From positions 92,307 to 156,306 of the forward strand of contig PHEE01000007.1 of the NCBI GenBank assembly GCA_002842855.1: DNA of 64,000 nucleotides, given 5' to 3'. Position numbers and translations under genes: made by a program. Shown one piece after another: positions 24,371 to 33,676 of the stretch (positions are counted from its first letter, which is position 1; each line of letters begins with the position of its first letter). The notes under the pieces are model-generated. The model was not told the origin of the DNA and did no database searches. It saw only the letters and a list, made by a program, of their open reading frames with translations. This DNA comes from Alphaproteobacteria bacterium HGW-Alphaproteobacteria-4. GTDB lineage: Bacteria > Pseudomonadota > Alphaproteobacteria > Rhodobacterales > Rhodobacteraceae.

Positions 24371-25744
24371 ATGCAACAAGTCAAAATCATCGGGGCCGCC
24401 GCCTTGTTTGCCGGCACCCTGATCGTGGTCTGGGTCACGCATGGTACCGGAATCGTGCGCAATGATCCGGCGCGCAACATCTCGATTCCCGTTCAGCTGA
24501 CGGTGCCATTTCAGGTGCAGGCCGCCTATAATGACACCACCATGTTCTTTCGCTATCGTTGGCCCGCGGCCCGCCCCGGCATCTTTCACGATGTGATGCG
24601 GTATGAGGATGGCAAGTGGATCACCGAGGGCAATGCGGTGCCCGGCTCCGAGCCGAACGGCCTGCACGAAGACCGCGTGGCAATGATGCTTGATGATGGC
24701 AGCGTGCCCGAGTTTTCGCGCTACGGCGGTTACATCACCATCGGCGCCGGGCTTGAAGGGCTGACCGACGAGGCCCCCGAAGTGGTCACCAAATACCTTC
24801 CGGCAACGCGCAACCAGCTTGGCCAGTGGGATGACATGGCCCCCGACGGCACGCTGGCGACATTGCGCGACGCGGGTTATTTTCTCGACCTCTGGCACTG
24901 GCGCGGCGGCCGCTCGAACCCCGTCGGGCAGGCAGATGATCAGAATATCAGCACCGGGCGCGATGGCGATGCCGGATCTGCCTCCTATTCGACCAATTTC
25001 GACAATGCGCTCGGTCAACCCCGCGTGATGTTCGACCCCGTAGTTGCGGGTTACAAGGCGCTGAACTGGGATGATGTGGTCGCAGGCCGGGTCTCGCAAG
25101 ACCAGGTCTATGCGCTGATCGAGGGGCAAGTGCTGCCCTATGACCCCGATGCGGGCTGGAAAAACGGCGACGTGTTGCCCCGGCGTATTCTGAAACCCGG
25201 CACCGGCTCGCGCGGCGATATCGGCGTGCTCGGGCAGGGCCGCTGGGCCGATGGCTTTTGGGATGTGACATTGGCGCGCGCGCTCGACACCGGCAACCCC
25301 GCCGATGACAAGGCCCTGCGCGACCTCGGCAGCTATACCACCGCCTTTGCAATTCACCGCAATGCCACCGGGCTGCGCTGGCATTATGTATCGCTGCCGC
25401 AGACATTGGGGCTCGGCCGCGATGCCGAAATCACCGCCACCAAATTTGCGGGCGAAACCCCGACCTGGGGTAATACCTGGACCGAGATCACGCTGTTCTA
25501 TCCCGGTCAGGTAACATGGCCAATGCTGAACAGTGCCTCGCACGCCGGGGCGGAATACATCGCGAAAGGCGTTCCGGTAAAATATCGCCACAGCCCGGAA
25601 CAGCTTACCCAATACGGAATCGAGGTCGAGTTCAAATCGGAAATAAGGCCGCAATGGCTTAAAACGCTGTTCGCGGGGCTGGCGCTGATTGCGGCCTTCG
25701 GGGTGGCGCTCAACCTAGTGCTCGCGCAACGAAAGGAGGTCTGA
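24371..25744 (+). CDS. Ethylbenzene dehydrogenase-related haem-binding domain protein
   Basis: A 457-aa protein with an N-terminal hydrophobic segment (residues about 5-23, signal or anchor) and a C-terminal membrane helix (about 433-452, LFAGLALIAAFGVALNLVLA). Between lies a periplasmic beta-rich domain like the gamma subunit of ethylbenzene/DMSO-reductase-type enzymes (EB_dh), including PVQLTVPFQVQAAYND and MFFRYRW near the start and DLWHWRGGRSNPVGQADDQ in the middle. That fold binds a b-type haem in known members. It is followed after 2 nt by a four-helix membrane protein, so the pair may form a small membrane redox unit. No catalytic Mo subunit is present. Confidence 0.75.
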   Translation: MQQVKIIGAAALFAGTLIVVWVTHGTGIVRNDPARNISIPVQLTVPFQVQAAYNDTTMFFRYRWPAARPGIFHDVMRYEDGKWITEGNAVPGSEPNGLHEDRVAMMLDDGSVPEFSRYGGYITIGAGLEGLTDEAPEVVTKYLPATRNQLGQWDDMAPDGTLATLRDAGYFLDLWHWRGGRSNPVGQADDQNISTGRDGDAGSASYSTNFDNALGQPRVMFDPVVAGYKALNWDDVVAGRVSQDQVYALIEGQVLPYDPDAGWKNGDVLPRRILKPGTGSRGDIGVLGQGRWADGFWDVTLARALDTGNPADDKALRDLGSYTTAFAIHRNATGLRWHYVSLPQTLGLGRDAEITATKFAGETPTWGNTWTEITLFYPGQVTWPMLNSASHAGAEYIAKGVPVKYRHSPEQLTQYGIEVEFKSEIRPQWLKTLFAGLALIAAFGVALNLVLAQRKEV

Positions 25745-25746
25745 TC

Positions 25747-26301
25747 ATGGGTGCCTATCACACAGTTGCAATTCACTTTCCGATCGCGCTCTGGATGGTC
25801 TCATCGCTCGCGATCTTCATTCGCGTCGCCACCGATGGCCCACTCGGTCAGGCCATGGACCGCGCCCTCAAGGTGTTCCTCGTGCTCGGCGTTCTGGCAG
25901 GCGCTGTTGCCTGGTCGCTCGGCATCAGCATCTGGCCATGGGAGACGATTTCTTCCACCCCGATGGGGCGCAACCACATGATGATGGCCAGTTGGTCGCT
26001 TGCCTTCTTCACGCTGCTCGCGGTGACGCGGTTCCTGCAGGGTGATCGCATCTGGCAGGGTGCATCGCGCTGGATCATGGGCCTCATGGCGCTGATCGGG
26101 GTGATCCTGGTGGGCATCACCGGCACGCTTGGCGGGCATTTGCACGGCAGCTACACCGAGGTTGCCGAATGGCTGCGCCTGGCCGGATGGGAGGTATATT
26201 CCACCTTCTATGTGCCTGACGGTACGATCTGGCTCATGCTCGGGGTCGCGGTGGTAATACTCGGCCTCGCCTTCCTGAAGCTTGGCAAGTCCGAAGGCTG
26301 A
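25747..26301 (+). CDS. DUF2231-like four- to five-helix membrane protein, possible haem carrier
   Basis: A 184-aa inner-membrane protein with helices near residues 9-27, 41-62, 78-97, 110-127 and 158-178. Conserved-looking histidines lie at the helix ends (YHTVAIHFP, GRNHMMMASW, GGHLHGSY), as in DUF2231 and small cytochrome b-like proteins, so haem b binding is plausible but not shown. A perfect AAAGGAGGT ribosome site sits inside the end of the preceding gene, 2 nt before this start. It is followed by a strong terminator, which closes the two-gene operon. Confidence 0.75.
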   Translation: MGAYHTVAIHFPIALWMVSSLAIFIRVATDGPLGQAMDRALKVFLVLGVLAGAVAWSLGISIWPWETISSTPMGRNHMMMASWSLAFFTLLAVTRFLQGDRIWQGASRWIMGLMALIGVILVGITGTLGGHLHGSYTEVAEWLRLAGWEVYSTFYVPDGTIWLMLGVAVVILGLAFLKLGKSEG

Positions 26302-26324
26302 GCCTGCCCGACGCTATTCGATGG

Positions 26325-26348
26325 CCCCGCGGGTTCGTGCCCGCGGGG
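26325..26348 (+). terminator. Rho-independent terminator after the redox membrane pair
   Basis: A 9-bp perfect stem CCCCGCGGG/CCCGCGGGG with a 6-nt loop, followed by TTGCGTTT. It lies between convergent genes, and the downstream T run touches the end of the AbrB-type gene. Confidence 0.8.
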
Positions 26349-26354
26349 TTGCGT

Positions 26355-27425
26355 TTACCGCCGCACCCGCCCGGCAAAGGCCCGCGCCAGCGCCACCGCC
26401 AGCACGATGCGCAGCACATGGTGCGCGGTCACATAGATCACGCTCATCTGCAAACTCAGCGCGATCAGCGCCATTTCGGTCAGGCCGCCCGGCGCGAAGG
26501 CCAGAAACACCGCCGCCACCGGCTCATGCACGAACGTCGCCAGCGCGAACGAAAACCCGGCGGCAAGCGCAATGAAGATCGCCACGTTCACCCCCGCCAG
26601 CCGCAGTGCCAGCACGAAATTGCGCGCCGGCATCCCGGCAAAGCGCACCCCGAGCGAGGTGCCGATCACGATCTGCGTTGCCATGATCGACCAGCCGGGC
26701 GGGCTGGCATCGCTCAGCCCCGCAAGGTGCATGGCGGCGGAAACAAGAATTGGCCCGGTAATCACCCCGGCAGGCAGCCGCGAGGCGCGCCCCAGCACCA
26801 GCCCCAAGGCCGCGGCCCCGGCAATCCAGCCCCAGTCGGCAAGGCTCAGATGGTGCGCCACCACGAGCGAGGCGCCCCCGGCCGAGCCGACCGCATGCCC
26901 GGTGGCAATGGTGAACCCCAGCGGCACCACGATGATCGTCAGGATCAGCCGCAGAAATTGCAGCATCGTCAGCATCGCCACATCGGCGCCCATCTCCTCG
27001 CCCATCAGCACGGTTTCGGTGAGCCCGCCGGGGGCGGCGCCGAAAAACGCGGTGATCGGGTCCAGAGCGCCAGTGGCGCGCAACGCCCGGTAGCCCAGCA
27101 GATGCGCGGTCGGGATGAACAGGCACAGCGCCACCAGCGATGGCCACCACAGCCGCGCCTCGGCCAGAATCTGCGGCGTGAAATTGCCGCCAATTGCCAC
27201 CCCGATGATTGGCACGAAGAAAAGCCGCAAGCCGGGCGGAAACTGCGGCAGCCGCCCGAACGGCTTCAGCCCCGCCAGCGCCGCCGCCGCCACCGCCAGC
27301 AGCGACCCAAGCAGCATCGGCAGTGGCAGGTGCAGCGCTCGCGCCACAAAGCCCCCGACGGTGCCAAGCGCCAATGTCAGCGCAAGCGTGGGCAGGTGGG
27401 TGCCCTCGGGCAATGACAGGCGCAT
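26355..27425 (-). CDS. AbrB-family (duplicated domain) membrane transporter
   Basis: A 356-aa polytopic inner-membrane protein of the AbrB family, formerly called putative ammonia monooxygenase. It shows two homologous halves: LPLPMLLGSLLAV with AAPGGLTETVLMGEE in the first, and LPAGVITGPILVSA with FAPGGLTEMALIALS in the second. About ten helices. The family is predicted to be a regulator or transporter of small molecules; no substrate is proven. It is convergent with the redox pair and its start lies 65 bp from the next minus-strand gene. Confidence 0.88.
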   Translation of the reverse strand: MRLSLPEGTHLPTLALTLALGTVGGFVARALHLPLPMLLGSLLAVAAAALAGLKPFGRLPQFPPGLRLFFVPIIGVAIGGNFTPQILAEARLWWPSLVALCLFIPTAHLLGYRALRATGALDPITAFFGAAPGGLTETVLMGEEMGADVAMLTMLQFLRLILTIIVVPLGFTIATGHAVGSAGGASLVVAHHLSLADWGWIAGAAALGLVLGRASRLPAGVITGPILVSAAMHLAGLSDASPPGWSIMATQIVIGTSLGVRFAGMPARNFVLALRLAGVNVAIFIALAAGFSFALATFVHEPVAAVFLAFAPGGLTEMALIALSLQMSVIYVTAHHVLRIVLAVALARAFAGRVRR

Positions 27426-27490
27426 GGGCGAGACTCGCAGGGTTCAGCGTGGCGACCCTCGCACCGCCCCCGCTCGGGCGCAAGCCGTGC

Positions 27491-27922
27491 TCAGGCCAGC
27501 GCCTCGGCGCGCCGCGCCGCGATCAGCGTGGCAAGCGCCAAAAGTGCCAGCGCCACGCTCTGCACCCGCGCCGTCACCAGTGCCCGCGCCAGTTCCAGCG
27601 GCGCCTCGCGCAGCGGCAAAAGCCGCGCATATTCCCCCGCCATCTGCCAGTTCACCAGCACGCTCGCCGCCAGCGCCAGCAACACCAGCCCCCGCGCAAG
27701 CGGCCCTTGCGCCGTGATCGCCCGCACCGCAAACAGCGGCAGCGCCATCAGCGCCAACATCACAAAGCCCGAGTTCAGCCAGACCTCGCCGCGCAATTCG
27801 ACCGTTTGCTGCGCCGCCAGCGGGTTGCCCACCCAGGGCCAAAGCGCCAGCAGGCCAAAAAGCACGGCTTGCGCAAGCGCAAACCCCTCCAGCAGCCGCC
27901 TCGGCCATGGCCCGCGCCACAT
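27491..27922 (-). CDS. Uncharacterised membrane protein
   Basis: A 143-aa protein with about four hydrophobic segments (residues 11-29, 51-68, 75-92, 116-134) and a basic N-terminus (MWRGPWPRR). No motif is recognised. It follows slyX by 9 nt on the same strand and is likely co-transcribed. A small periplasmic loop, QQTVELRGEVWLNSG, lies between the first two helices. Its reality is supported by membrane-like composition throughout and by the tight spacing to slyX. Confidence 0.65.
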   Translation of the reverse strand: MWRGPWPRRLLEGFALAQAVLFGLLALWPWVGNPLAAQQTVELRGEVWLNSGFVMLALMALPLFAVRAITAQGPLARGLVLLALAASVLVNWQMAGEYARLLPLREAPLELARALVTARVQSVALALLALATLIAARRAEALA

Positions 27923-27931
27923 CGCGCGGCC

Positions 27932-28135
27932 CTACCAGTGCGGTGGGCGCTGATCGGCCAGCGGCACGCCGCCGCCCGCCTCGGCCTCGCGTTCCGCCTC
28001 GCGCTCGATCAACATGCCCAGCCGCCGCTCGATCCGCGCCAGTTGCGCCTCTTGCCGCGCCACCACGTCTGAAAGGTCGTCAACCACCCGCGCCAGATGC
28101 GCAATCAGCTCTTCGGTCTTCTCGATCCGCTCCAT
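27932..28135 (-). CDS. slyX: SlyX family protein
   Basis: A 67-aa acidic coiled-coil protein with heptads through residues about 5-45 ([21 protein letters not shown] and following) and the family ending [10 protein letters not shown], where E. coli SlyX ends in PPHY. Function is unknown in the family. The start at 28135 has a GAGGGGG site ahead. It is divergent from hisS (90 bp between starts) and leads a short operon with the membrane protein gene. Confidence 0.85.
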   Translation of the reverse strand: MERIEKTEELIAHLARVVDDLSDVVARQEAQLARIERRLGMLIEREAEREAEAGGGVPLADQRPPHW

Positions 28136-28225
28136 CTGCCCCCCTCGCTGCTTGCCCGCCCTGCGGCCATTCGCTATGACCGCGCCAGACCTTACGCGCG
28201 CCAAACCTTACGCGAGAGAACCCCG

Positions 28226-29722
28226 ATGGCCAAGGACAAGCCCACCCGTCGACCCCGCGCCGAAACCCCCAAGGGTTTCCGCGACTATTTCGGCGCCGAG
28301 GTGACCGAGCGCAAGGCGATGCTCGATACCATCGCCGGGGTCTATCACCGCTACGGCTATGACGCGCTTGAAACTGCGGCGGTCGAAACGGTCGAGGCAT
28401 TGGGCAAGTTCCTGCCCGACGTTGACCGCCCCAATGCCGGCGTCTTCGCCTGGCAGGAAGACGAGGAAGGCGCAAGCCGCGCGGGTGACTGGCTGGCCCT
28501 GCGCTATGACCTGACCGCCCCCCTTGCCCGTGTCGCCGCGCAATACCGCAACGATCTGCCCAGCCCCTACCGCCGGTACGCCATGGGCCCGGTCTGGCGC
28601 AATGAGAAACCGGGGCCGGGCCGCTACCGCCAGTTTTACCAATGCGATGCCGATACCGTGGGCGCCGCCACCGTCGCCGCCGACGCCGAAATCTGCGCCA
28701 TGCTGGCCGATGCGCTGGAGGCCGTGGGCATCGCGCGCGGCGATTATGTGGTGCGGGTGAACAACCGCAAGGTGCTGAACGGGGTGATGGAGGTGATCGG
28801 CATTGCGGGCGACGCCTTTGAAGACGCGCGCGGCACCGTGCTGCGCGCCATCGACAAGTTCGACAAGTTCGGCGAGCCGGGCGTGCGCGCGCTGATGGGC
28901 GCTGGTCGCAAGGACGAGTCGGGCGATTTCACCAAGGGCGCCGGCCTTTCCGATGCGCAGGCCGACGTGGTGATGGGCTTCATGCTGGCCGGGCGCGAAA
29001 CCGGTGCCGCCACCTGCGCCCGCCTCGCCGACCTTGTGGCAGGCTCCGAAATAGGTCTCGAAGGCGTGGCCGAACTCGAAGAAATCGCCGCCCTGCTCGC
29101 CGCTCAGGGCTACGGCCCCGACCGCATCATCATCGACCCATCCGTGGTGCGCGGCCTTGGCTATTACACCGGCCCGGTGTTCGAGGCCGAGCTTACCTTT
29201 GAAATTCTTGACGAAAAGGGCCGCAAGCGGCAATTCGGTTCGGTCGCGGGCGGCGGGCGCTACGATGGCCTTGTCGAGCGCTTCACCGGGCAAAAAGTGC
29301 CCGCCACCGGGGTTTCGATCGGCGTTGACCGCCTGCTTGCCGCCTTGCGCGAAAAAGGCCGCCTTGCCGACACCGCCACCGGCCCGGTGATCGTGACGGT
29401 GATGGACCGCGACCGCATGGCCGATTACCTCGCCATGGCCAACGATCTGCGCCGCGCCGGGATCCGCGCCGAGGTTTACCTCGGCAACCCCAAGCAATTC
29501 GGCAAGCAGTTGCAATACGCCGACAAACGCGCCAGCCCCATCGCCATCATCCAGGGCGGTGATGAGGCCGCGCGCGGTGTCGTGCTGCTCAAGGACCTGA
29601 TCCTTGGCGCCCGCATCGCCGCCGCTGCCACGCTTGAGGAATGGAAGGCCCAGCCCGCGCAAACCGAGGTGCCGCGCGAAACCCTCGTGGCCGCCGTCCG
29701 CGCCATGCTGGGGCGCGGCTGA
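28226..29722 (+). CDS. hisS: Histidyl-tRNA synthetase
   Basis: A 498-aa class II synthetase. Motif 1 lies in the [15 protein letters not shown] region. Motif 2 is [29 protein letters not shown], which binds ATP and the acceptor end. The histidine-binding block [15 protein letters not shown] follows, then motif 3 [16 protein letters not shown]. The C-terminal anticodon-binding domain starts near [10 protein letters not shown]. It charges tRNA-His. It overlaps hisZ by one base (TGATG), coupling a tRNA synthetase to its paralogue HisZ and to HisG. Confidence 0.96.
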   Translation: MAKDKPTRRPRAETPKGFRDYFGAEVTERKAMLDTIAGVYHRYGYDALETAAVETVEALGKFLPDVDRPNAGVFAWQEDEEGASRAGDWLALRYDLTAPLARVAAQYRNDLPSPYRRYAMGPVWRNEKPGPGRYRQFYQCDADTVGAATVAADAEICAMLADALEAVGIARGDYVVRVNNRKVLNGVMEVIGIAGDAFEDARGTVLRAIDKFDKFGEPGVRALMGAGRKDESGDFTKGAGLSDAQADVVMGFMLAGRETGAATCARLADLVAGSEIGLEGVAELEEIAALLAAQGYGPDRIIIDPSVVRGLGYYTGPVFEAELTFEILDEKGRKRQFGSVAGGGRYDGLVERFTGQKVPATGVSIGVDRLLAALREKGRLADTATGPVIVTVMDRDRMADYLAMANDLRRAGIRAEVYLGNPKQFGKQLQYADKRASPIAIIQGGDEAARGVVLLKDLILGARIAAAATLEEWKAQPAQTEVPRETLVAAVRAMLGRG

Positions 29723-30795
29723 TGGCGGCCAAAGCCGCCGCCCGCGCCGCTGGCGCGCGGCTGCTCGCGGCCTTCCGCGCGGCGGGCGCCCAGGAAGTCG
29801 AGGCCGACATTCTGCAACCCGCCGAGGCGCTTCTTGATCTTTACGGCGAAGACATCCGCGCCCGTGCCTATGTCACCTCTGACCCGCTGCGGGGCGAATT
29901 GATGCTGCGGCCAGATTTTACCGTGCCGGTGGTGCAGGCGCATATGGCGAACGGCGCCGACCCGGCGCGCTATTGCTACCTGGGCGAGGTGTTTCGCGCG
30001 CAGGAACACCGCTCCAGCCGCGCCCCCGAATATTTTCAGGCCGGCTACGAGGTGTTTGACCGCGCCGACCCAGAGGCCGCCGATGCCGAGGTCTTTGCGC
30101 TTTTTTCCCGCCTGCTCGCACCGCTGAACCTTACCGCCGCCATCGGCGACATCGGCCTTTTGATGGATGCCGTGCGCGGCCTCGACACCCTTCCCGCCCG
30201 CCGCGCAGCACTTTTGCGCCACATCTGGCGCCCGGCGCGGTTTCAGGCGCTGCTCGCGCGGTATGCCGCCCCGCCCGCGCCCACCGCCAGCCGCGCAGCA
30301 CTGCTCGCGGGCACCCCGCCGCGCGCGCATTGGGTCGGCTTGCGCAGTGCCGCCGATATGGCCGCGCGCCTTGCCGCCCTGCGCGCCGATGCCGCCGCCC
30401 CGCCAATCGCCGCCGCCGAGGTGGCAGGCCTTGCGCGCCTCTTTGCCGTGCGCGCCCCGGCACCACAGGCGCTGGCAGACCTCACTGCACTTAGCACCGA
30501 AATCCCTGCCATCGCCCCGGCTGTCGCCCGCCTTGCGCGCCGCCTTGCGGCACTTGCGGCGCGCGGGGTCAACCTTGACAGGGTTACCTATCAGGCCAGC
30601 CACGGCCTTGGCACGATGGAATATTACGACGGTTTTGTGTTCTCCTTCACCGCCGCCGCGCCCGGCCTGCCGCCCGTCGCCTCGGGCGGGCGCTATGACG
30701 CGCTGACCGCCGTGCTCGGGGCAGGGCGCTCGATCCCCGCCGTGGGCGGCGTCATCCGCCCCGGCCTTGTGGCCGAACTGGAGGGCGCGGCATGA
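29722..30795 (+). CDS. hisZ: ATP phosphoribosyltransferase regulatory subunit
   Basis: A 357-aa HisS paralogue lacking the anticodon domain. It keeps the class II core: LMLRPDFTVPVVQAHMA, RYCYLGEVFRAQEHRSSRAPEYFQAGYEVFD and VASGGRYDALT. It has no synthetase activity in the family but is needed to assemble and regulate the short HisG form. The ATG overlaps the hisS stop and its own stop overlaps the hisG start, so subunit ratios may be set by coupling. Confidence 0.94.
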   Translation: MAAKAAARAAGARLLAAFRAAGAQEVEADILQPAEALLDLYGEDIRARAYVTSDPLRGELMLRPDFTVPVVQAHMANGADPARYCYLGEVFRAQEHRSSRAPEYFQAGYEVFDRADPEAADAEVFALFSRLLAPLNLTAAIGDIGLLMDAVRGLDTLPARRAALLRHIWRPARFQALLARYAAPPAPTASRAALLAGTPPRAHWVGLRSAADMAARLAALRADAAAPPIAAAEVAGLARLFAVRAPAPQALADLTALSTEIPAIAPAVARLARRLAALAARGVNLDRVTYQASHGLGTMEYYDGFVFSFTAAAPGLPPVASGGRYDALTAVLGAGRSIPAVGGVIRPGLVAELEGAA

Positions 30796-31499
30796 GCCTC
30801 AAGCTTGGGGTGCCCTCGAAGGGCCGCCTGATGGACGATACCTTTGCATGGTTCGCCGCGCGCGGTGTGGCGCTCCGCCGCAATGGCAATGCGCGCGAAT
30901 ATGCGGGCGCGGTCGATGGCGCCGACGGGGTGGAACTGGTGCTGCTCTCGGCAGGCGAAATTCCGCGTGAATTGGCGGCGGGGCGCATTCACCTTGGCGT
31001 CACCGGGTCTGATCTCGTGCGCGAAAAGCTCGCCGATTGGCCGACGCAGGTGGTGGAACTGGCGCCAATGGGCTTTGGCCATGCCAACCTCATCATCGCC
31101 GTGCCCGCCGCCTGGGCCGATGTGGAAACCCTTGATGATCTTGATGCCGTCGCCGCCGCATTCCGCGCGCAGCACGGGTTCCGGCTGCGCATCGCCACCA
31201 AATACCACCGCCTCGTGCGCGAGTTTCTGCGCGATCAGGGCGTGGCCGATTACCAGCTTGTCGATAGCCAGGGCGCGACCGAAGGCACGGTCAAGAACCT
31301 GACCGCCGAAGCGGTGGCCGACATCACCTCGTCGGGCGAAACCCTGCGCGCCAACCATCTGAAAATCCTCGATGGCGCGTTGATCCACCAGAGCCAGGCG
31401 ACGCTTTTCGCCGCCCGCGCCGCCGATTGGGGCAATGGCCGCGCCGCGCGGCTGGCGGCACTCGCCGCGCAGCTTGGTCTTGCCGCGCCGGAACTGTAG
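30792..31499 (+). CDS. hisG: ATP phosphoribosyltransferase catalytic subunit, short form
   Basis: A 235-aa short-form HisG. It has LGVPSKGRLMDDT at the N-terminus, HLGVTGSDLVREKL, and the PRPP-binding loop region DSQGATEGTVKNLTAEAVADITSSGETL. It catalyses the first step of histidine synthesis (ATP + PRPP). The short form lacks the C-terminal regulatory domain and requires HisZ, encoded just upstream with a 4-nt overlap. It is convergent with purK. Confidence 0.95.
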   Translation: MSLKLGVPSKGRLMDDTFAWFAARGVALRRNGNAREYAGAVDGADGVELVLLSAGEIPRELAAGRIHLGVTGSDLVREKLADWPTQVVELAPMGFGHANLIIAVPAAWADVETLDDLDAVAAAFRAQHGFRLRIATKYHRLVREFLRDQGVADYQLVDSQGATEGTVKNLTAEAVADITSSGETLRANHLKILDGALIHQSQATLFAARAADWGNGRAARLAALAAQLGLAAPEL

Positions 31500-31543
31500 G
31501 GCAGGGCGCAGTGCGCTAGCGCCGCCCGGCCCGCAGAAAACCC

Positions 31544-31559
31544 TTAACGGCAGCTTAAC
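31544..31559 (+). promoter_or_regulatory. Full CtrA-type box in the hisG-purK convergent gap
   Basis: The sequence TTAACGGCAGCTTAAC is TTAA-N7-TTAAC, the full CtrA site known from Caulobacter and conserved in Rhodobacteraceae. It is placed in an AT-rich gap where both flanking genes end, so no ordinary promoter is expected. A perfect 12-bp palindrome CGTGTTAACACG lies at 31608-31619. Chance occurrence cannot be excluded. Confidence 0.4.
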
Positions 31560-31622
31560 GTATTTGGTAATGCGTTTATTAAACAATGGCATAGCAGCCA
31601 TGACACGCGTGTTAACACGGCC

Positions 31623-32696
31623 TCAGCCCCGCCTTGCCACCCGGTTCACATGCCCCATCTTGCGCCCCGGCCGTGCCTCGGCCTTGCCGTAGAGGTGGAT
31701 CGAGGCCCCGGCCTCGCGCGCCAATTCAGGCACCATTGCCACATCGTCGCCAATCAGGTTCGTCATCTCGACATCGGCATACCGGCTGCCATCGCCCAGC
31801 GGCCAACCCGCCACCGCGCGAATATGCTGCTCGAACTGATCGACCGCGCAGCCAGCTTGCGTCCAGTGCCCCGAATTGTGCACCCGTGGCGCGATCTCGT
31901 TGACGAGCAAACCTTCGGGGGTCACGAACAGCTCCACCCCCAGCACCCCCACATAATCGAGCGCATTCAATATCCGCGCCGCGATCAGCACCGCATCCGA
32001 CCGCTCCGAAGGGGTCAGCCGCGCCGGAACGGTCGTGGTGTGCAAGATCCCGCCCCGGTGCACGTTCTCGCCGGGGTCGTAGGCGGCAATCTCGCCCGTC
32101 AGCCCCCGCGCCGCAATCACCGAAACCTCGCGGGAAAAGCTGATGAACCCCTCCAGCACCGCGCCGGCCCCGCCCATGGCCGCCAGCGCCGGGCCCGCAT
32201 CGGCGGGCGCATTGATCCGCGCCTGGCCCTTGCCGTCATAGCCGAGCCGCGTGGTTTTCAAAACCGCAGGCATGCCGATCCGCGCCAGCGCGGCGTCAAG
32301 GCTCGCCGGGTCGGTCACCTCGGCCCAGGGCGCGGTGGCAAGGCCGATCCCCCCCAGAAAGGTCTTTTCCGCGACCCGGTCCTGACTGATCGCCAACGCA
32401 CGGCGACCGGGGCGGATCGGGCGCAGGCTTTCCAGAAGGTCGAGCGCCGAGGTCGGGATGTTCTCGAACTCATAGGTGATGACATCGACCGATGCGGCAA
32501 ACGCCCGCAGCGCGGCGCCGTCATCATACCCCGCGCGCGTCACCCGCCACGCGACCTGCCCGGCGGGCGGGTTTTCGCCCGGCTCATAAACATGCGCACG
32601 CAGCCCCAGCCGCGCGGCGGCCACGGCAAGCATCCGCCCCAACTGGCCGCCGCCGAGAATGCCGATGCAGCCGCCCGGCGCCAGCATCTCAGTCAT
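31623..32696 (-). CDS. purK: 5-(carboxyamino)imidazole ribonucleotide synthase
   Basis: A 357-aa ATP-grasp enzyme of purine synthesis. It has the N-terminal [23 protein letters not shown], the ATP-grasp lysine region [16 protein letters not shown], and EISVIAAR-like EVSVIAARG; the catalytic [14 protein letters not shown] lies in the C-terminal third. It makes N5-CAIR from AIR, bicarbonate and ATP. The start overlaps purE by 8 nt. Confidence 0.96.
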   Translation of the reverse strand: MTEMLAPGGCIGILGGGQLGRMLAVAAARLGLRAHVYEPGENPPAGQVAWRVTRAGYDDGAALRAFAASVDVITYEFENIPTSALDLLESLRPIRPGRRALAISQDRVAEKTFLGGIGLATAPWAEVTDPASLDAALARIGMPAVLKTTRLGYDGKGQARINAPADAGPALAAMGGAGAVLEGFISFSREVSVIAARGLTGEIAAYDPGENVHRGGILHTTTVPARLTPSERSDAVLIAARILNALDYVGVLGVELFVTPEGLLVNEIAPRVHNSGHWTQAGCAVDQFEQHIRAVAGWPLGDGSRYADVEMTNLIGDDVAMVPELAREAGASIHLYGKAEARPGRKMGHVNRVARRG

Positions 32697-33174
32697 TCAT
32701 TGGCTCCTCGGGCACCGCCGCCGAAAGCGCCGCCCGCCAGCTTTCCAGCCGGGCCGCCAGCGCGGGGTCGGACAGCGCCAGTATCGCCGCAGCCATCAGC
32801 GCCGCATTGGCTGCCCCCGCTGCCCCGATCGCCATTGTCGCCACCGGAAACCCGCGCGGCATCTGCACGATCGAATAAAGGCTGTCGAGGCCCGACAACG
32901 CCTTGCTTTGCACTGGCACGCCGATCACCGGCAGCCGGGTTTTCGAGGCCATCATGCCGGGCAGATGCGCCGCCCCGCCCGCCCCCGCGATAATCACCTT
33001 CAACCCGCGCCCGACCGCGCCCTTGCCGTAATCCCAAAGCCGGTCGGGGGTGCGGTGCGCCGAGACAATGCGCGCCTCATAGGAAACGCCCAATTCATCA
33101 AGCAAGGTCGCAGCCTCGCGCAGGGTCGGCCAGTCGGACTGGCTGCCCATGATGATTCCCACGTCCACGCCCAT
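32689..33174 (-). CDS. purE: N5-carboxyaminoimidazole ribonucleotide mutase
   Basis: A 161-aa class I PurE. It has [14 protein letters not shown] near the N-terminus, [12 protein letters not shown], the [15 protein letters not shown] loop, and [33 protein letters not shown]. It converts N5-CAIR to CAIR. It is the first gene of a two-gene purE-purK operon with an 8-nt overlap. The start MGVDVG was chosen as the natural N-terminus, ten codons inside a longer open frame. Confidence 0.96.
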   Translation of the reverse strand: MGVDVGIIMGSQSDWPTLREAATLLDELGVSYEARIVSAHRTPDRLWDYGKGAVGRGLKVIIAGAGGAAHLPGMMASKTRLPVIGVPVQSKALSGLDSLYSIVQMPRGFPVATMAIGAAGAANAALMAAAILALSDPALAARLESWRAALSAAVPEEPMND

Positions 33175-33244
33175 CTGAACCCCCGCCTGTCTTGCGCGGC
33201 GCACTATAGCTGCGGGGCCGCCCCGCGCAAGGCGGCGGGCAGGG

Positions 33245-33463
33245 TCAGGCGATGATGTCGGGGGTCAGCCTGTCTTCCAGCCGCGCGATCTGGTCTTTCA
33301 GAGCCAGTTTCTGCTTTTTCAGCCGCCGAAGGGTGAGCTGGTCGGCGCGCAACGTGCCGCCAAGCGCGTCGATGGCCTCATCAAGGTCGCGGTGCTCGCG
33401 CTTGAGCACCTCCAGCTTCACCCGCATCACCTCATCGGTGTTCATCTCGTTGTGTGCGTTCAT
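33245..33463 (-). CDS. DUF465 (YdcH-like) small coiled-coil protein
   Basis: A 72-aa protein with the DUF465 pattern: [14 protein letters not shown] followed by [19 protein letters not shown]. It is almost entirely helical and charged. Function is unknown; such proteins are abundant and short. It lies 70 bp upstream of purE on the same strand and is divergent from the hsp20 gene. Confidence 0.88.
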   Translation of the reverse strand: MNAHNEMNTDEVMRVKLEVLKREHRDLDEAIDALGGTLRADQLTLRRLKKQKLALKDQIARLEDRLTPDIIA

Positions 33464-33582
33464 CAGGTCTGCCTGCCGCTAATAGGAGTTGACCGATCTG
33501 CCCGAGTCGCCTGCCGGGCGTGCTTGACTATAGCGTGCGGGCGCATTTGCGGGAACCAAACTGTGCAGTCACGTTGCCGCAT

Positions 33583-33611
33583 CTTGCGGTGGGCGCGCCC
33601 TGCGCCCATAT
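33583..33611 (+). promoter_or_regulatory. Candidate sigma-32 type promoter for hsp20
   Basis: CTTG at 33583-33586, an 18-nt gap, then CCCATAT at 33605-33611. This fits the alphaproteobacterial RpoH pattern CTTG-N17/18-CYTAT as I recall it. It lies 66 nt before the hsp20 start. A second CTTGAC at about 33530 is a weaker alternative. Confidence 0.4.
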
Positions 33612-33676
33612 CGGGTGCACGGGTTGCCGCAAGGGGCCCGCCAACCTGCATGTCGCTTATCAAAAGGGCCTGCCCG

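Noticed and set aside
28208-29662. A 484-codon minus-strand frame inside hisS
   Set aside because: Antisense to a complete histidyl-tRNA synthetase with all class II motifs; no family pattern of its own.
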